Shown one piece after another: positions 35,936 to 42,782 of a stretch of 58,555 bases of DNA. The DNA lies in the IMG/VR virus record IMGVR_UViG_3300002835_000216, positions 1-58,555 of that record. One strand, written 5' to 3'. Origin of the DNA: a virus. Under the pieces are notes generated by a model. That model was not told where the DNA came from. It saw only the letters and a list, made by a program, of their open reading frames with translations, and ran no database searches. Made by a program: the position numbers and the translations under genes. Every line of letters starts with the position of its first letter. Position 1 is the stretch's first letter.

Positions 35936-36586
35936 ATGGCATTTTTTCATTCACCTCGTATTGTAACAGATGGGTTAGTATTAGCTTTAGATGCTGCTAA
36001 TTCTCTATCTTATCCAGGATCAGGTACTACATGGACTGATCTAAGTGGGAAAGGAAATAATGGTACATTAGTTAATGGGCCTACATTTGATCAAGCTAAT
36101 GGAGGTTCAATTGTGTTTGATGGTACTGATGATTATGTTAACTTACCAGATGGGCTATTATCAGGAACTGGTGACTTTACGATAATTCAGTGGGTCCAAT
36201 GTGATGGGGCTGGGATTGGAACTACTTTTGGTAATTTCGGTGCGGGTACTTTACAATTTGGGTGGTCTGCTTCCTATGTTTTTTTATGGCTAGGTAATAG
36301 TAGTGCATATGCTTCTCCTGCTAATTTTACAACTGCAATTACTATGATTGCAGGGAGAAGGATTGGAACTACAACCAATTATTTAAAAAATGGGACAGTA
36401 TTAACTACCGGTAGTTCAGGTGCTTCGATAGGGAATTCGAGCGCAAACTTTAGGATTGGAACTAACACTTCAACTACCGAGCAGTATAATGGTAAAATTT
36501 ATACGACAATGGTTTATAATAGAGGACTTTCTAATACTGAAATCCTACAAAATTATCAAGCTTTAAAAACACGATTTGGATTATGA
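35936..36586 (+). CDS. LamG/concanavalin A-like virion protein
   Basis: 216 aa. GLVLALDAANSLSYPGSGTTW, DLSGKGNNGTL and GSIVFDGTDDYVNLP are typical of LamG-like jellyroll domains in phage tail and fibre proteins. The C-terminus NYQALKTRFGL is nearly identical to that of the paralogue at 36875. Probably a sugar-binding decoration or fibre subunit. Confidence 0.82.
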   Translation: MAFFHSPRIVTDGLVLALDAANSLSYPGSGTTWTDLSGKGNNGTLVNGPTFDQANGGSIVFDGTDDYVNLPDGLLSGTGDFTIIQWVQCDGAGIGTTFGNFGAGTLQFGWSASYVFLWLGNSSAYASPANFTTAITMIAGRRIGTTTNYLKNGTVLTTGSSGASIGNSSANFRIGTNTSTTEQYNGKIYTTMVYNRGLSNTEILQNYQALKTRFGL

Positions 36587-36855
36587 TAGATCAAGAATAC
36601 GAAAATAGACGTTTTGTAATATTTGAGGTAACAGAATTACCTCTTATAGATTTTAATCAAGTATATGAAACTGATATTGATACAGTACGTAAATCAGTAG
36701 ACGGAACAAAAACATTTGTTAAATATGATTTACCAGAACCTTCTTCGGTAACAGCTTTAACTACTAAGTCTCAAGAGTATACTTATGATGAAATATTACA
36801 AATATTAAGCACACCTGAGTGGACTAAGGCGATGCCTCCTTATCCCCCAAATTAA
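36583..36855 (+). CDS. Hypothetical protein in adhesin block
   Basis: 90 aa, ATGA-coupled to the first LamG gene. Unrecognised; C-terminal TPEWTKAMPPYPPN is Pro-rich. Could be a chaperone or attachment protein for the fibres, by position only. Confidence 0.55.
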   Translation: MIDQEYENRRFVIFEVTELPLIDFNQVYETDIDTVRKSVDGTKTFVKYDLPEPSSVTALTTKSQEYTYDEILQILSTPEWTKAMPPYPPN

Positions 36856-36863
36856 TATTTATA
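36856..36863 (+). promoter_or_regulatory. TATTTATA motif before second LamG gene
   Basis: TATTTATA begins right after a stop codon and ends 11 nt before ATG 36875. Confidence 0.4.
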
Positions 36864-36874
36864 AATAAAAGATA

Positions 36875-37546
36875 ATGGCAGCTTTTGGGGGACCTGATAT
36901 AGTAACAAATGGATTAATTCTAGCTTTAGATGCTGCTAATCCTTTATCTTACCCTGGAACTGGAACAACATGGTATGATTTAAGTGGGAATGGGAGAAAT
37001 TCTACATTAGTTAATGGTCCTGTGTGGGATTCTAAAGGATGGATGGGATTTGACGGTGCAGACGATAGAAGTACAACTTCATTTGGATTTTTATCAAATA
37101 GTGAATCTCATGAAGCCTGGGTGTATTCTAAAGGGAATGTATCTACTTATAATATGTTTATGGGTATAATTTTACCTTATTATGGGTTTTTTAATGGAAA
37201 TACTTTTATAGTCCAAGATTATGTTGGTGGTGTTCAAGTTGGATATTATACTGGCACTTTATCTCTTAATAGATGGTATCATTTTTTAAGTACCCGTTCT
37301 TATAATGGAACTAATACTACATTAACTACATACATAAATGGTACCTTATCAGCTCAAGCAACATACAGTGGAGCTCCTAGTATAGCTGGAGGAACTTGGG
37401 CTATTGGAAACTGGGATGCACCATCAGCCGGAGCAAGCTACCCATTTTATGGTGATGTTTCAATAGTAAATTTTTATAATAGAGCACTATTATTAGAGGA
37501 AGTCCAACAAAATTACCAATCATTTAAAACACGATTTGGATTATAA
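36875..37546 (+). CDS. LamG/concanavalin A-like virion protein (paralogue)
   Basis: 223 aa, paralogue of 35936-36586: shares GLILALDAANPLSYPGTGTTW, DLSGNGRN, LVNGP, GFDGADD and the end NYQSFKTRFGL. The middle differs greatly, as expected for adhesins under diversification. A preceding TATTTATA suggests separate late expression. Confidence 0.82.
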   Translation: MAAFGGPDIVTNGLILALDAANPLSYPGTGTTWYDLSGNGRNSTLVNGPVWDSKGWMGFDGADDRSTTSFGFLSNSESHEAWVYSKGNVSTYNMFMGIILPYYGFFNGNTFIVQDYVGGVQVGYYTGTLSLNRWYHFLSTRSYNGTNTTLTTYINGTLSAQATYSGAPSIAGGTWAIGNWDAPSAGASYPFYGDVSIVNFYNRALLLEEVQQNYQSFKTRFGL

Positions 37547-37623
37547 AAAAGTACTATTAATGCTCTTCTCTATTTTAAATTGATATAATTACACCCCTAA
37601 AGCACCTCTATCAAATTAACACA

Positions 37624-37631
37624 TATTTATT
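37624..37631 (+). promoter_or_regulatory. TATTTATT motif 3 nt before ATG
   Basis: TATTTATT ends 3 nt before ATG 37635, similar to the sites at 34948 and 56679. Confidence 0.35.
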
Positions 37632-37634
37632 AAC

Positions 37635-37994
37635 ATGAAAAAATCAATACTACGAGAGATAATTAAAGAAGAAATCTTTAAAGCATTAAAAGAAGTCACT
37701 ATTAGTAAAGAATATGAAACCCTTTACCTTGATGTAGATGATATTATTGATAACCTACTTAAATTAGAAGGAGTCACTATAGATAATGTAGATGGCATTG
37801 CCACTAAATTATTTGGAGTTGATCCACAAGAAAATCCAGAGGCTTACGATGTTAGGTTTGATTATAAAAATGGGACTATAGATTATAGACCATTAAAGCC
37901 TACCCTAAAAGGTGAAACTTTTCTTGAGACCTTAATGGATACATACGAGAAAAAATATAAATCTGATTTATTCTCCCCAGAAAAACCATACTAA
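37635..37994 (+). CDS. Hypothetical protein
   Basis: 119 aa, unrecognised. The start KKSILREIIKEEIFKALKEV is a strongly charged helix like those at the N-terminus of some phage capsid or scaffold-associated small proteins. Acidic DVDDIIDNLLKLEG follows. Preceded by TATTTATT, so perhaps late. Confidence 0.55.
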   Translation: MKKSILREIIKEEIFKALKEVTISKEYETLYLDVDDIIDNLLKLEGVTIDNVDGIATKLFGVDPQENPEAYDVRFDYKNGTIDYRPLKPTLKGETFLETLMDTYEKKYKSDLFSPEKPY

Positions 37995-37998
37995 CGGG

Positions 37999-38030
37999 TT
38001 TGGCTACCTAAAATATCTATCATACATTTA
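37999..38030 (+). promoter_or_regulatory. Host-type promoter (TACATTTA variant)
   Basis: TTTG 37999-38002, TACATTTA 38023-38030, spacer 20 nt. Confidence 0.65.
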
Positions 38031-38053
38031 GATAAATAAAAAGTAAATAAGAT

Positions 38054-38128
38054 ATGAGTAATTCAAATGTACCCTTACATTATCTAATACTTAAAAAAAT
38101 TCTATTCATTATATTTGGATGGAGATAA
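38054..38128 (+). CDS. Hydrophobic microprotein
   Basis: 24 aa, one hydrophobic helix (YLILKKILFIIFGW). It lies between the promoter at 37999 and a terminator at 38187, making a self-contained unit; otherwise unsupported. Confidence 0.35.
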   Translation: MSNSNVPLHYLILKKILFIIFGWR

Positions 38129-38186
38129 AAAAAGTTCAAACTTTAAGCTTTTTATTAACACCTCCCCATCCCAATATCCGTATATA

Positions 38187-38213
38187 CGACCCTCCAATAG
38201 GAGGGTTGTTTTA
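38187..38213 (+). terminator. Rho-independent terminator
   Basis: A 9-bp stem (CGACCCTCC / GGAGGGTTG, one G-T pair) with loop AATA followed by TTTTA. Confidence 0.8.
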
Positions 38214-38229
38214 ACTCCATTTTAAAACC

Positions 38230-38442
38230 ATGGCTCGTAAAAAACGTCAACAGTGTCAAATTAACCAAAAACGTTATGATAAAACGATATTATACGAGAA
38301 TAAAACATGGCATGTAGTACATGAGCAAGATGGTTTATCATTTGCTGTTCAAGAAATAAGGAAAGGAGTAGTTGGTGGTAGAGTATTTCCATTTGCCCCT
38401 AAAGGCTTGGCTACTCAAAGAACAGATGTTATATTCATATAA
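38230..38442 (+). CDS. Hypothetical protein
   Basis: 70 aa, basic N-terminus (MARKKRQQCQINQKR), then WHVVHEQDGLSFAVQEIRKG. Unrecognised. No host-type promoter directly upstream, only the terminator. Confidence 0.5.
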   Translation: MARKKRQQCQINQKRYDKTILYENKTWHVVHEQDGLSFAVQEIRKGVVGGRVFPFAPKGLATQRTDVIFI

Positions 38443-38460
38443 ATTAAAAAACAAGTAGTT

Positions 38461-38619
38461 ATGTTTGAAGCTAAGGTAGGTTATGATGCGGGTAATGGTG
38501 AAATGTTTGTAGACCAAACCCAGGTATTTGAAACCGAGACAGAAGCAGAAGATTGGCTTGAATTTATGATGAACATGAGTTCAGATTATGATGTGGTTGA
38601 AATCAATAAAATCAATTAA
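38461..38619 (+). CDS. Hypothetical small acidic protein
   Basis: 52 aa, acidic; FETETEAEDWLEFMMNM looks like an amphipathic helix after a short beta unit. The pattern (strand, then E-A-W helix) is common among small phage proteins of unknown role. GTTATG start. Confidence 0.55.
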   Translation: MFEAKVGYDAGNGEMFVDQTQVFETETEAEDWLEFMMNMSSDYDVVEINKIN

Positions 38620-38620
38620 A

Positions 38621-38713
38621 ATGCATACTCAAATAATTTTACTAACAATAGTAGGAATATTGGTGCTATTGGGAGTGTATGGAATCGATTGGAATAAAAC
38701 AAAAACAAAATAA
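38621..38713 (+). CDS. Membrane microprotein
   Basis: 30 aa, one membrane helix (QIILLTIVGILVLLGVYGI) and a basic tail. Starts 1 nt after the previous stop. Confidence 0.4.
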   Translation: MHTQIILLTIVGILVLLGVYGIDWNKTKTK

Positions 38714-38717
38714 CAAT

Positions 38718-38942
38718 ATGAATAACAATAATAACAATACCCAGCAACTCGATTACACGTATGAGGAACTTCAGGGTAAAGTAGTAATACTCTCACTATT
38801 GGAGGACGACGGAGAAGGAGGATACGATGAGAATAAAGAGTTCATCGAGGTACTATCTAAAAACGATTATGAGGACCTAGAACAAACGGTAGCCGAGTAT
38901 CGAGAACAGGGAGTATTGGATGAGTATTATGTTGTGAAATAA
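38718..38942 (+). CDS. Hypothetical acidic protein
   Basis: 74 aa from ATG 38718 (an Asn-run MNNNNNNTQQ follows). Acidic (LEDDGEGGYDENKEF). The longer frame from 38679 overlaps the microprotein and is not preferred. Last gene before the large non-coding block. Confidence 0.5.
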   Translation: MNNNNNNTQQLDYTYEELQGKVVILSLLEDDGEGGYDENKEFIEVLSKNDYEDLEQTVAEYREQGVLDEYYVVK

Positions 38943-39298
38943 TAACACCGGAATTTAACGCGTACGTACGTAGTACGTACGTGGTACTGATGTACTGATG
39001 TGTGTAAAGTGTGTGTGGGGTGCTGGGAAAACTAGCACCCCATATCTATGGATTTAAGTAGATAATGAGATATAAAGATAATTAGATAATAATATAGGAA
39101 GATAATAATATAAGTAGATACAAATGTGGTCTGCTACATATAGATGTATATTGGGAGATAAGGAGATACGGATGTGTGTGGAAAACGGGCGGACGAGTGG
39201 GTGGGGTGAGGGGTGGGGGGAGTGAACCCCCTCAACATGCACAAGCCAAGCCTTAGTCTCGATAAGAGATATAAGGATATATCAAAAAATGATAAAAG

Positions 39299-39306
39299 TT
39301 TTGACA
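39299..39306 (+). repeat. TTTTGACA element (single)
   Basis: First of seven TTTTGACA copies in the block; the other six are in two triplets. Confidence 0.6.
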
Positions 39307-39330
39307 GGGTTTGTTTGGCTTCCCCATCTC

Positions 39331-39360
39331 TTTTGACATTCTTTTGACAGAGTTTTGACA
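39331..39360 (+). repeat. Phased TTTTGACA triplet, copy 1
   Basis: TTTTGACA starts at 39331, 39342 and 39353, an exact 11-bp period (about one helical turn). The whole 30-bp unit recurs identically at 39500-39529. Confidence 0.8.
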
Positions 39361-39499
39361 AAGTTTTAAAAAAAGAACAAAAAAAGCTGACAAAGGGGTT
39401 TTACCCCCGGGGGATCTTCTGGGGGAGGGGGAGATCTTTCCACGCGATAGGCAAACCCTGTCCACCCCTATGGTTAATAGGCAAGATCTATCACCATTT

Positions 39500-39529
39500 T
39501 TTTGACATTCTTTTGACAGAGTTTTGACA
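39500..39529 (+). repeat. Phased TTTTGACA triplet, copy 2
   Basis: TTTTGACA starts at 39500, 39511 and 39522 with the same 11-bp period and identical intervening bases as copy 1, 169 bp away. Confidence 0.8.
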
Positions 39530-39607
39530 TTTTGTTTGGCCCCCTAAGAAATCTTTATTATCTTTATATTGGGGAAACCTACCCCGGGGGGGGGAGAGGA
39601 AAGTAGG

Positions 39608-39639
39608 TTTGGCTTCGTAAGAGAGGGATGTTATATTTA
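39608..39639 (+). promoter_or_regulatory. Host-type promoter
   Basis: TTTG 39608-39611, TATATTTA 39632-39639, spacer 20 nt; first promoter of the small-gene array. Confidence 0.78.
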
Positions 39640-39662
39640 GGTGTAATTAAAAAATAAATGTT

Positions 39663-39842
39663 ATGAGTATTGAAAACAGTTTCTCAGGTATCACTTTCCA
39701 AATGGCTAAGGCGTTAGGTAAGTATCAAGGCTTTGCTCAGTTCTTGAAAGAAGGAAATGACACAATGACTAAAGAACAGATCATTGCTCGTTTAATTGAG
39801 ATTGATGAGGAGTTTGAGGCCAATGTTAAGAAAAAATCATAG
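39663..39842 (+). CDS. Small protein, paralogue of next gene
   Basis: 59 aa. Aligns with the product of 39898-40077 (F-x-MAKALGK-x-G-x-x-F-L-x-E-x-x-TKEQII-L-E-x-x-E-E). Both are 59 aa and each has its own promoter, so they are a tandem duplicate pair. Probably helical; function unknown. Confidence 0.65.
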   Translation: MSIENSFSGITFQMAKALGKYQGFAQFLKEGNDTMTKEQIIARLIEIDEEFEANVKKKS

Positions 39843-39843
39843 G

Positions 39844-39875
39844 CTTGGCTACCCAAAAGATAGATGTTATATTTA
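39844..39875 (+). promoter_or_regulatory. Host-type promoter
   Basis: CTTG 39844-39847 (in place of TTTG), TATATTTA 39868-39875, spacer 20 nt; begins right after the upstream stop. Confidence 0.75.
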
Positions 39876-39897
39876 GGTGTAATTAAAAATTAAGGTT

Positions 39898-40077
39898 ATG
39901 GGAAACGAATTCATCAACATGCTCCAAACAGCAATGCGTTTTGCAAGTGCATTAGGTAAGCACGAGGGTAATATCAAATTTATCCTAAATGAACAAGATA
40001 ATCTCTCCAAAGAAGATATTATTCGCTACTTACAGGAGACATATGATGAAGTAAATTCAATACTTTCTCAGGAATAA
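39898..40077 (+). CDS. Small protein, paralogue of previous gene
   Basis: 59 aa; shares the ALGKxxGxxxF and SKEDIIRYLQE segments with its neighbour at 39663. Own promoter at 39844 and the AAGGTTATG start context. Confidence 0.65.
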   Translation: MGNEFINMLQTAMRFASALGKHEGNIKFILNEQDNLSKEDIIRYLQETYDEVNSILSQE

Positions 40078-40078
40078 G

Positions 40079-40110
40079 TTTGGCTACCCAAAAGATAGAT
40101 GTTATATTTA
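40079..40110 (+). promoter_or_regulatory. Host-type promoter
   Basis: TTTG 40079-40082, TATATTTA 40103-40110, spacer 20 nt, followed by the extended leader of this array. Confidence 0.78.
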
Positions 40111-40139
40111 GGTGTAATTAAAAATTAAAAATAAAGGTT

Positions 40140-40304
40140 ATGGCAAACATGAGTTATTGCAGGTTCGAAAACACTTACCACGATTTGGTAGATTGTTTTG
40201 ACAACATTTGGAGTGAAGCTGAGAATGAAAGAGATGAGCGTTACCGTCAACGAATGATTGAGTTTTTGAAAGAACGGATTGATGATATTGAAGAAATGGA
40301 GTGA
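40140..40304 (+). CDS. Small conserved-type phage protein
   Basis: 54 aa; MSYCRFENTYHDLVDC near the start is a pattern I associate with small proteins of many phages, role unknown. Charged helix follows (NERDERYRQRMIEFLKERIDD). Confidence 0.6.
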   Translation: MANMSYCRFENTYHDLVDCFDNIWSEAENERDERYRQRMIEFLKERIDDIEEME

Positions 40305-40327
40305 GGGGCTTGGCCCCCCACTTTTTT
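40305..40327 (+). terminator. Terminator fused to the next promoter
   Basis: GGGGC-TTG-GCCCC hairpin followed by CCAC and six T. Its loop supplies the -33 region of the promoter at 40309. Confidence 0.6.
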
Positions 40328-40340
40328 CTTATTATATTTA
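40309..40340 (+). promoter_or_regulatory. Host-type promoter inside terminator
   Basis: CTTG 40309-40312, TATATTTA 40333-40340, spacer 20 nt. Confidence 0.72.
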
Positions 40341-40364
40341 GACGTAATTAAAAATTAAATGGTT

Positions 40365-40595
40365 ATGAAGATTATTAAAGTTACAAGTCTTAAAGACAAA
40401 TCATCAATATACATAAATGTTGAACAAATAGGGCATTTTTTTAGAGTTCCTAAAAGAATGAATTACGGTCGTGTTGAGGAAGAAGAAAATACCAGAGTAG
40501 GAGTTACAACTCATAATAATGGTGGATTTTCAATAGTTGAAACTCCTGAAACATTGTTAAAGTTAATTGATAAGGTTTTGGCTCCTCAAAAGTAG
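40365..40595 (+). CDS. Hypothetical protein
   Basis: 76 aa from the ATG in GGTTATG (40365; an ATG at 40359 is in frame). MKIIKVTSLKDKSSIYINVEQIGHFFRV is beta-rich, like small SH3-type or regulatory proteins. The final codons contain the -33 box of the next promoter. Confidence 0.6.
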   Translation: MKIIKVTSLKDKSSIYINVEQIGHFFRVPKRMNYGRVEEEENTRVGVTTHNNGGFSIVETPETLLKLIDKVLAPQK

Positions 40596-40608
40596 TTTGT
40601 TATATTTA
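40577..40608 (+). promoter_or_regulatory. Host-type promoter, -33 inside CDS end
   Basis: TTTG 40577-40580 lies in the upstream gene; TATATTTA 40601-40608; spacer 20 nt. Confidence 0.76.
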
Positions 40609-40631
40609 GACGTAATTAAAAATTAAAGGTT

Positions 40632-40703
40632 ATGAAAAAGCAAGCATTTGTTATCGCGGTGATCACATTTATCTCAACTGCTATTGTGTTGTACGCAAAA
40701 TAA
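40632..40703 (+). CDS. Membrane microprotein
   Basis: 23 aa: KKQAFVIAVITFISTAIVLYA is a single membrane helix. It has a dedicated promoter and the standard leader, which supports it despite its size. Confidence 0.55.
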   Translation: MKKQAFVIAVITFISTAIVLYAK

Positions 40704-40705
40704 GG

Positions 40706-40737
40706 TTTGGCTACATTAAAAATAGATGTTATATTTA
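40706..40737 (+). promoter_or_regulatory. Host-type promoter
   Basis: TTTG 40706-40709, TATATTTA 40730-40737, spacer 20 nt. Confidence 0.78.
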
Positions 40738-40760
40738 GGTGTAATTAAAAATTAAAGGTT

Positions 40761-40928
40761 ATGAAACATCCAGAGTATTCAAGAGCAAATAATGAGTATC
40801 AAGGTCGTAGTGAAGCGCCCCGTATTCCAAGAGAAGCAAGATTAGCTTTGAAACAGAGAATGATTGATTTTGGAGTGCATTTGAAGGCACTTGAAGAGAA
40901 GATTAAGAGAGAGAAGCCAGTGTATTAA
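40761..40928 (+). CDS. Hypothetical small basic protein
   Basis: 55 aa, basic, helical C-terminal part (ARLALKQRMIDFGVHLKALEEKIKRE). Own promoter and GGTTATG start. Function unknown. Confidence 0.55.
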   Translation: MKHPEYSRANNEYQGRSEAPRIPREARLALKQRMIDFGVHLKALEEKIKREKPVY

Positions 40929-40953
40929 GGTCACTTAAGAGGTAAGTGATACA

Positions 40954-40975
40954 GGGGGGCGGGGGCCCCCCTTTT
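40954..40975 (+). terminator. G/C hairpin terminator
   Basis: GGGGGG and CCCCCC pair around a G-rich loop, then TTTTA. A second perfect hairpin (TCACTTA/TAAGTGA) lies just upstream at 40931-40949. Confidence 0.7.
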
Positions 40976-41048
40976 ATATTCTCCCTGGGGCTACTTACAG
41001 ACTCCTGCCTAGGGTTCCCCACCTAAATATACGTAAATTTTTCCGGCA

Positions 41049-41062
41049 AGCCAAGCTTGGCT
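41049..41062. promoter_or_regulatory. 14-bp perfect palindrome over the -33 box
   Basis: AGCCAAGCTTGGCT is identical to its reverse complement and covers the -33 box (CTTG 41056-41059) of the promoter at 41056. Operator function is inferred. Confidence 0.55.
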
Positions 41063-41087
41063 AACAGGGGGATTATTCGTATATTTA
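41056..41087 (+). promoter_or_regulatory. Host-type promoter with palindrome
   Basis: CTTG 41056-41059, TATATTTA 41080-41087, spacer 20 nt. Confidence 0.75.
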
Positions 41088-41111
41088 AATGTAATTAAAA
41101 ACGAAACGGTT

Positions 41112-41267
41112 ATGTATCATTTAAATTGCCCTTACTACAAAAAGAAGTTTGAGACCATTTATGAGTTGTTAGATGATATTGTGTTGTCAGGAATGGACCC
41201 TAACTATACAGTATACAAAGATGGTAAGAGTGTAGGGACTAAAGCTATTCACTTAATTCAGTTTTGA
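41112..41267 (+). CDS. Hypothetical small protein
   Basis: 51 aa, single gene behind its promoter. MYHLNCPYYKKKFETIYELLDDI then a short beta hairpin (YTVYKDGKSVG). Unrecognised. Confidence 0.55.
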   Translation: MYHLNCPYYKKKFETIYELLDDIVLSGMDPNYTVYKDGKSVGTKAIHLIQF

Positions 41268-41299
41268 TTTGGTTACCCAAAATATATTTTGTATATTTA
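41268..41299 (+). promoter_or_regulatory. Host-type promoter
   Basis: TTTG 41268-41271 directly after the stop, TATATTTA 41292-41299, spacer 20 nt. Confidence 0.78.
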
Positions 41300-41323
41300 A
41301 ATGTAATTAAAAATTAAATGGTT

Positions 41324-41515
41324 ATGGAAGATAATAAAGTTGTAGTAGACACAGTAATTGATTTGCTAAACAATATGGATTGTGATGGTGAAACAATGCA
41401 ATTTATACTTAAAAAAGTAGGAATGGAATGGCAGATGTTAAGGCAGTTGATGTTAACTATGCCTATAGAACAGGTAGAATATCTGATAGACGAACGGAAG
41501 GATTTGGGTATTTAA
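41324..41515 (+). CDS. Hypothetical protein
   Basis: 63 aa starting at GGTTATG. Helical (DTVIDLLNNMDCDGETMQFILKK) and acidic, ending IDERKDLGI. The -33 of the next promoter lies within its last codons. Confidence 0.58.
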   Translation: MEDNKVVVDTVIDLLNNMDCDGETMQFILKKVGMEWQMLRQLMLTMPIEQVEYLIDERKDLGI

Positions 41516-41534
41516 GAGAACGTTCGTATATTTA
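41503..41534 (+). promoter_or_regulatory. Host-type promoter, -33 inside CDS end
   Basis: TTTG 41503-41506, TATATTTA 41527-41534, spacer 20 nt. Leader here (AATCAAATAAAAATAATG) differs from the array consensus. Confidence 0.72.
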
Positions 41535-41554
41535 ATCAAATAAAAATAATGGTT

Positions 41555-41722
41555 ATGAAAATAGGAGACAAAGTAAAGTATGATGGTGAAGCTCACCTAA
41601 TTGTAAACATTGTAGATGGTTACCCAGTAGTGGTACCTATGAGTGTAATTGATGATGAGTGTTTTATCATTGAGTATGAAGGTGATGGGTGTCACGAATT
41701 TGATTTGATCCCGATAAAATAA
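41555..41722 (+). CDS. Hypothetical beta-rich small protein
   Basis: 55 aa; KIGDKVKYDGEAHLIVNIVDGYPVVVPM suggests a small SH3-like barrel. Forms a two-gene unit with 41729 (no promoter between, 6 nt gap). Confidence 0.55.
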   Translation: MKIGDKVKYDGEAHLIVNIVDGYPVVVPMSVIDDECFIIEYEGDGCHEFDLIPIK

Positions 41723-41728
41723 ATGGTT

Positions 41729-41947
41729 ATGAGTAAAATTAAGTTTTTAAAAGAAATGTTTATTGAATGTTGTATTGGATTTGATGATTTTGGAGATCCA
41801 ATAATGGAAGAGGAAAAAGTATTAAAAGGTGAGGAATTTGAAGTAGATATTGTTAGTGATGAAGTTGATGAAGATATTATCCAAATTCAATTTGGGAATG
41901 GTTCTGTTAGTTTTATTGATAGAAATGATATTGAAATAGAGGACTAA
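41729..41947 (+). CDS. Hypothetical beta-rich acidic protein
   Basis: 72 aa, start at GTTATG. KVLKGEEFEVDIVSDEVDEDIIQIQFGNGSVSFIDRNDIE resembles an SH3-type beta barrel as in the previous gene. Strongly acidic. Confidence 0.55.
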   Translation: MSKIKFLKEMFIECCIGFDDFGDPIMEEEKVLKGEEFEVDIVSDEVDEDIIQIQFGNGSVSFIDRNDIEIED

Positions 41948-41969
41948 TAAAATAAGGGTGGGGAGCAGG

Positions 41970-42001
41970 TTTGGCTTCGCCAGAGAGGGATGTTATATTT
42001 A
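41970..42001 (+). promoter_or_regulatory. Host-type promoter
   Basis: TTTG 41970-41973, TATATTTA 41994-42001, spacer 20 nt. Confidence 0.78.
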
Positions 42002-42024
42002 GACGTAATTAAAAATTAAAGGTT

Positions 42025-42516
42025 ATGAAAGCAAAAGAAATGTCAGAAGAGGTTTATGATGAGTTGATCCGTTTGGATTACCACCGCAAAGTGAATTCAG
42101 TGTATGAAGTTAACACCTCAGTAGATTTTAGTAGTTTTGATAAAGAAACTCAAAAGGCAATTAGTACGTTTCCTGTTCTTATGTTTAATCCAGATACTGA
42201 CTTAATGGATATTGAGAATCTAGATGGGGAACAGCAGTTTTATATTTTGTTTACTCGAAATAGAAACTATTTGATTGATACTCAAGGTTATACTTACCCA
42301 CGTTATATTATTGGGTTGAATAACTTGAAGTTCGAAGAAGATGAAGACGACATCTACGAACGTATGGAAGGCTTGGTTCGTATTGCCGACAGTAAGATTT
42401 TTGATGAGGTAACAAAGAGTTTGGCTTTCGAATTAAATAAAGAAGACTTTGACCACGAAGATATTGTAAACTATTTGTTTATGAAGGTTCAATTAGCGCT
42501 TGGCTCACACCGATAA
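42025..42516 (+). CDS. Hypothetical protein
   Basis: 163 aa, unrecognised, acidic (NLKFEEDEDDIYERMEG). A middle tract FYILFTRNRNYLIDTQGYTYPRYI is beta-rich. Single gene behind a promoter in the array. Confidence 0.6.
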   Translation: MKAKEMSEEVYDELIRLDYHRKVNSVYEVNTSVDFSSFDKETQKAISTFPVLMFNPDTDLMDIENLDGEQQFYILFTRNRNYLIDTQGYTYPRYIIGLNNLKFEEDEDDIYERMEGLVRIADSKIFDEVTKSLAFELNKEDFDHEDIVNYLFMKVQLALGSHR

Positions 42517-42530
42517 TTTTATTATATTTA
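42499..42530 (+). promoter_or_regulatory. Host-type promoter, -33 inside CDS end
   Basis: CTTG 42499-42502, TATATTTA 42523-42530, spacer 20 nt. Confidence 0.74.
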
Positions 42531-42554
42531 GGTGTAATTAAAAAATAAATGGTT

Positions 42555-42719
42555 ATGAATGGAATGTTTTATGTAGTGGTTGAACAAGATGTGGCCTCAG
42601 TTGTAAATGCTAGTTTGGCTTTGACTCTCGAAATGGATCCATATTTTGATGGTGAATTGTATGGTGCTTATTCAAGTTATGAACAGGCTGCTGATCATGC
42701 CAACCAGGTCAATCTCTAA
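42555..42719 (+). CDS. Hypothetical small protein
   Basis: 54 aa; FYVVVEQDVASVVNASL ... GAYSSYEQAADHANQVN reads as beta-alpha units common to small phage proteins. Own promoter. Confidence 0.55.
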   Translation: MNGMFYVVVEQDVASVVNASLALTLEMDPYFDGELYGAYSSYEQAADHANQVNL

Positions 42720-42726
42720 AGATTGA

Positions 42727-42758
42727 TTTGGCTACCCAGAATATTTTTGTTATATTTA
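42727..42758 (+). promoter_or_regulatory. Host-type promoter
   Basis: TTTG 42727-42730, TATATTTA 42751-42758, spacer 20 nt. Confidence 0.78.
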
Positions 42759-42782
42759 AATGTAATTAAAAATTAAAAGGTT

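Larger units (their letters stand above)
38943..39607. other. Large non-coding block (candidate origin or control region)
   Basis: 665 bp without a convincing ORF. It contains an inverted repeat with a GTA centre (38961-38981), a 9-bp hairpin TGGGGTGCT/AGCACCCCA (39016-39042), purine-rich GATAAT-like repeats (39060-39115), a G-rich tract (39173-39231), seven TTTTGACA elements, and several G-runs near 39394-39435 and 39585-39594. ORFs on the minus strand here have repetitive composition and are rejected. Function unknown; origin or regulatory hub is inferred from the phased repeats. Confidence 0.6.

Noticed and set aside
39054-39465. Overlapping minus-strand ORFs in the non-coding block
   Set aside because: Composed of His/Pro/Ser low-complexity sequence created by the G-rich tract and repeats; no coding features.
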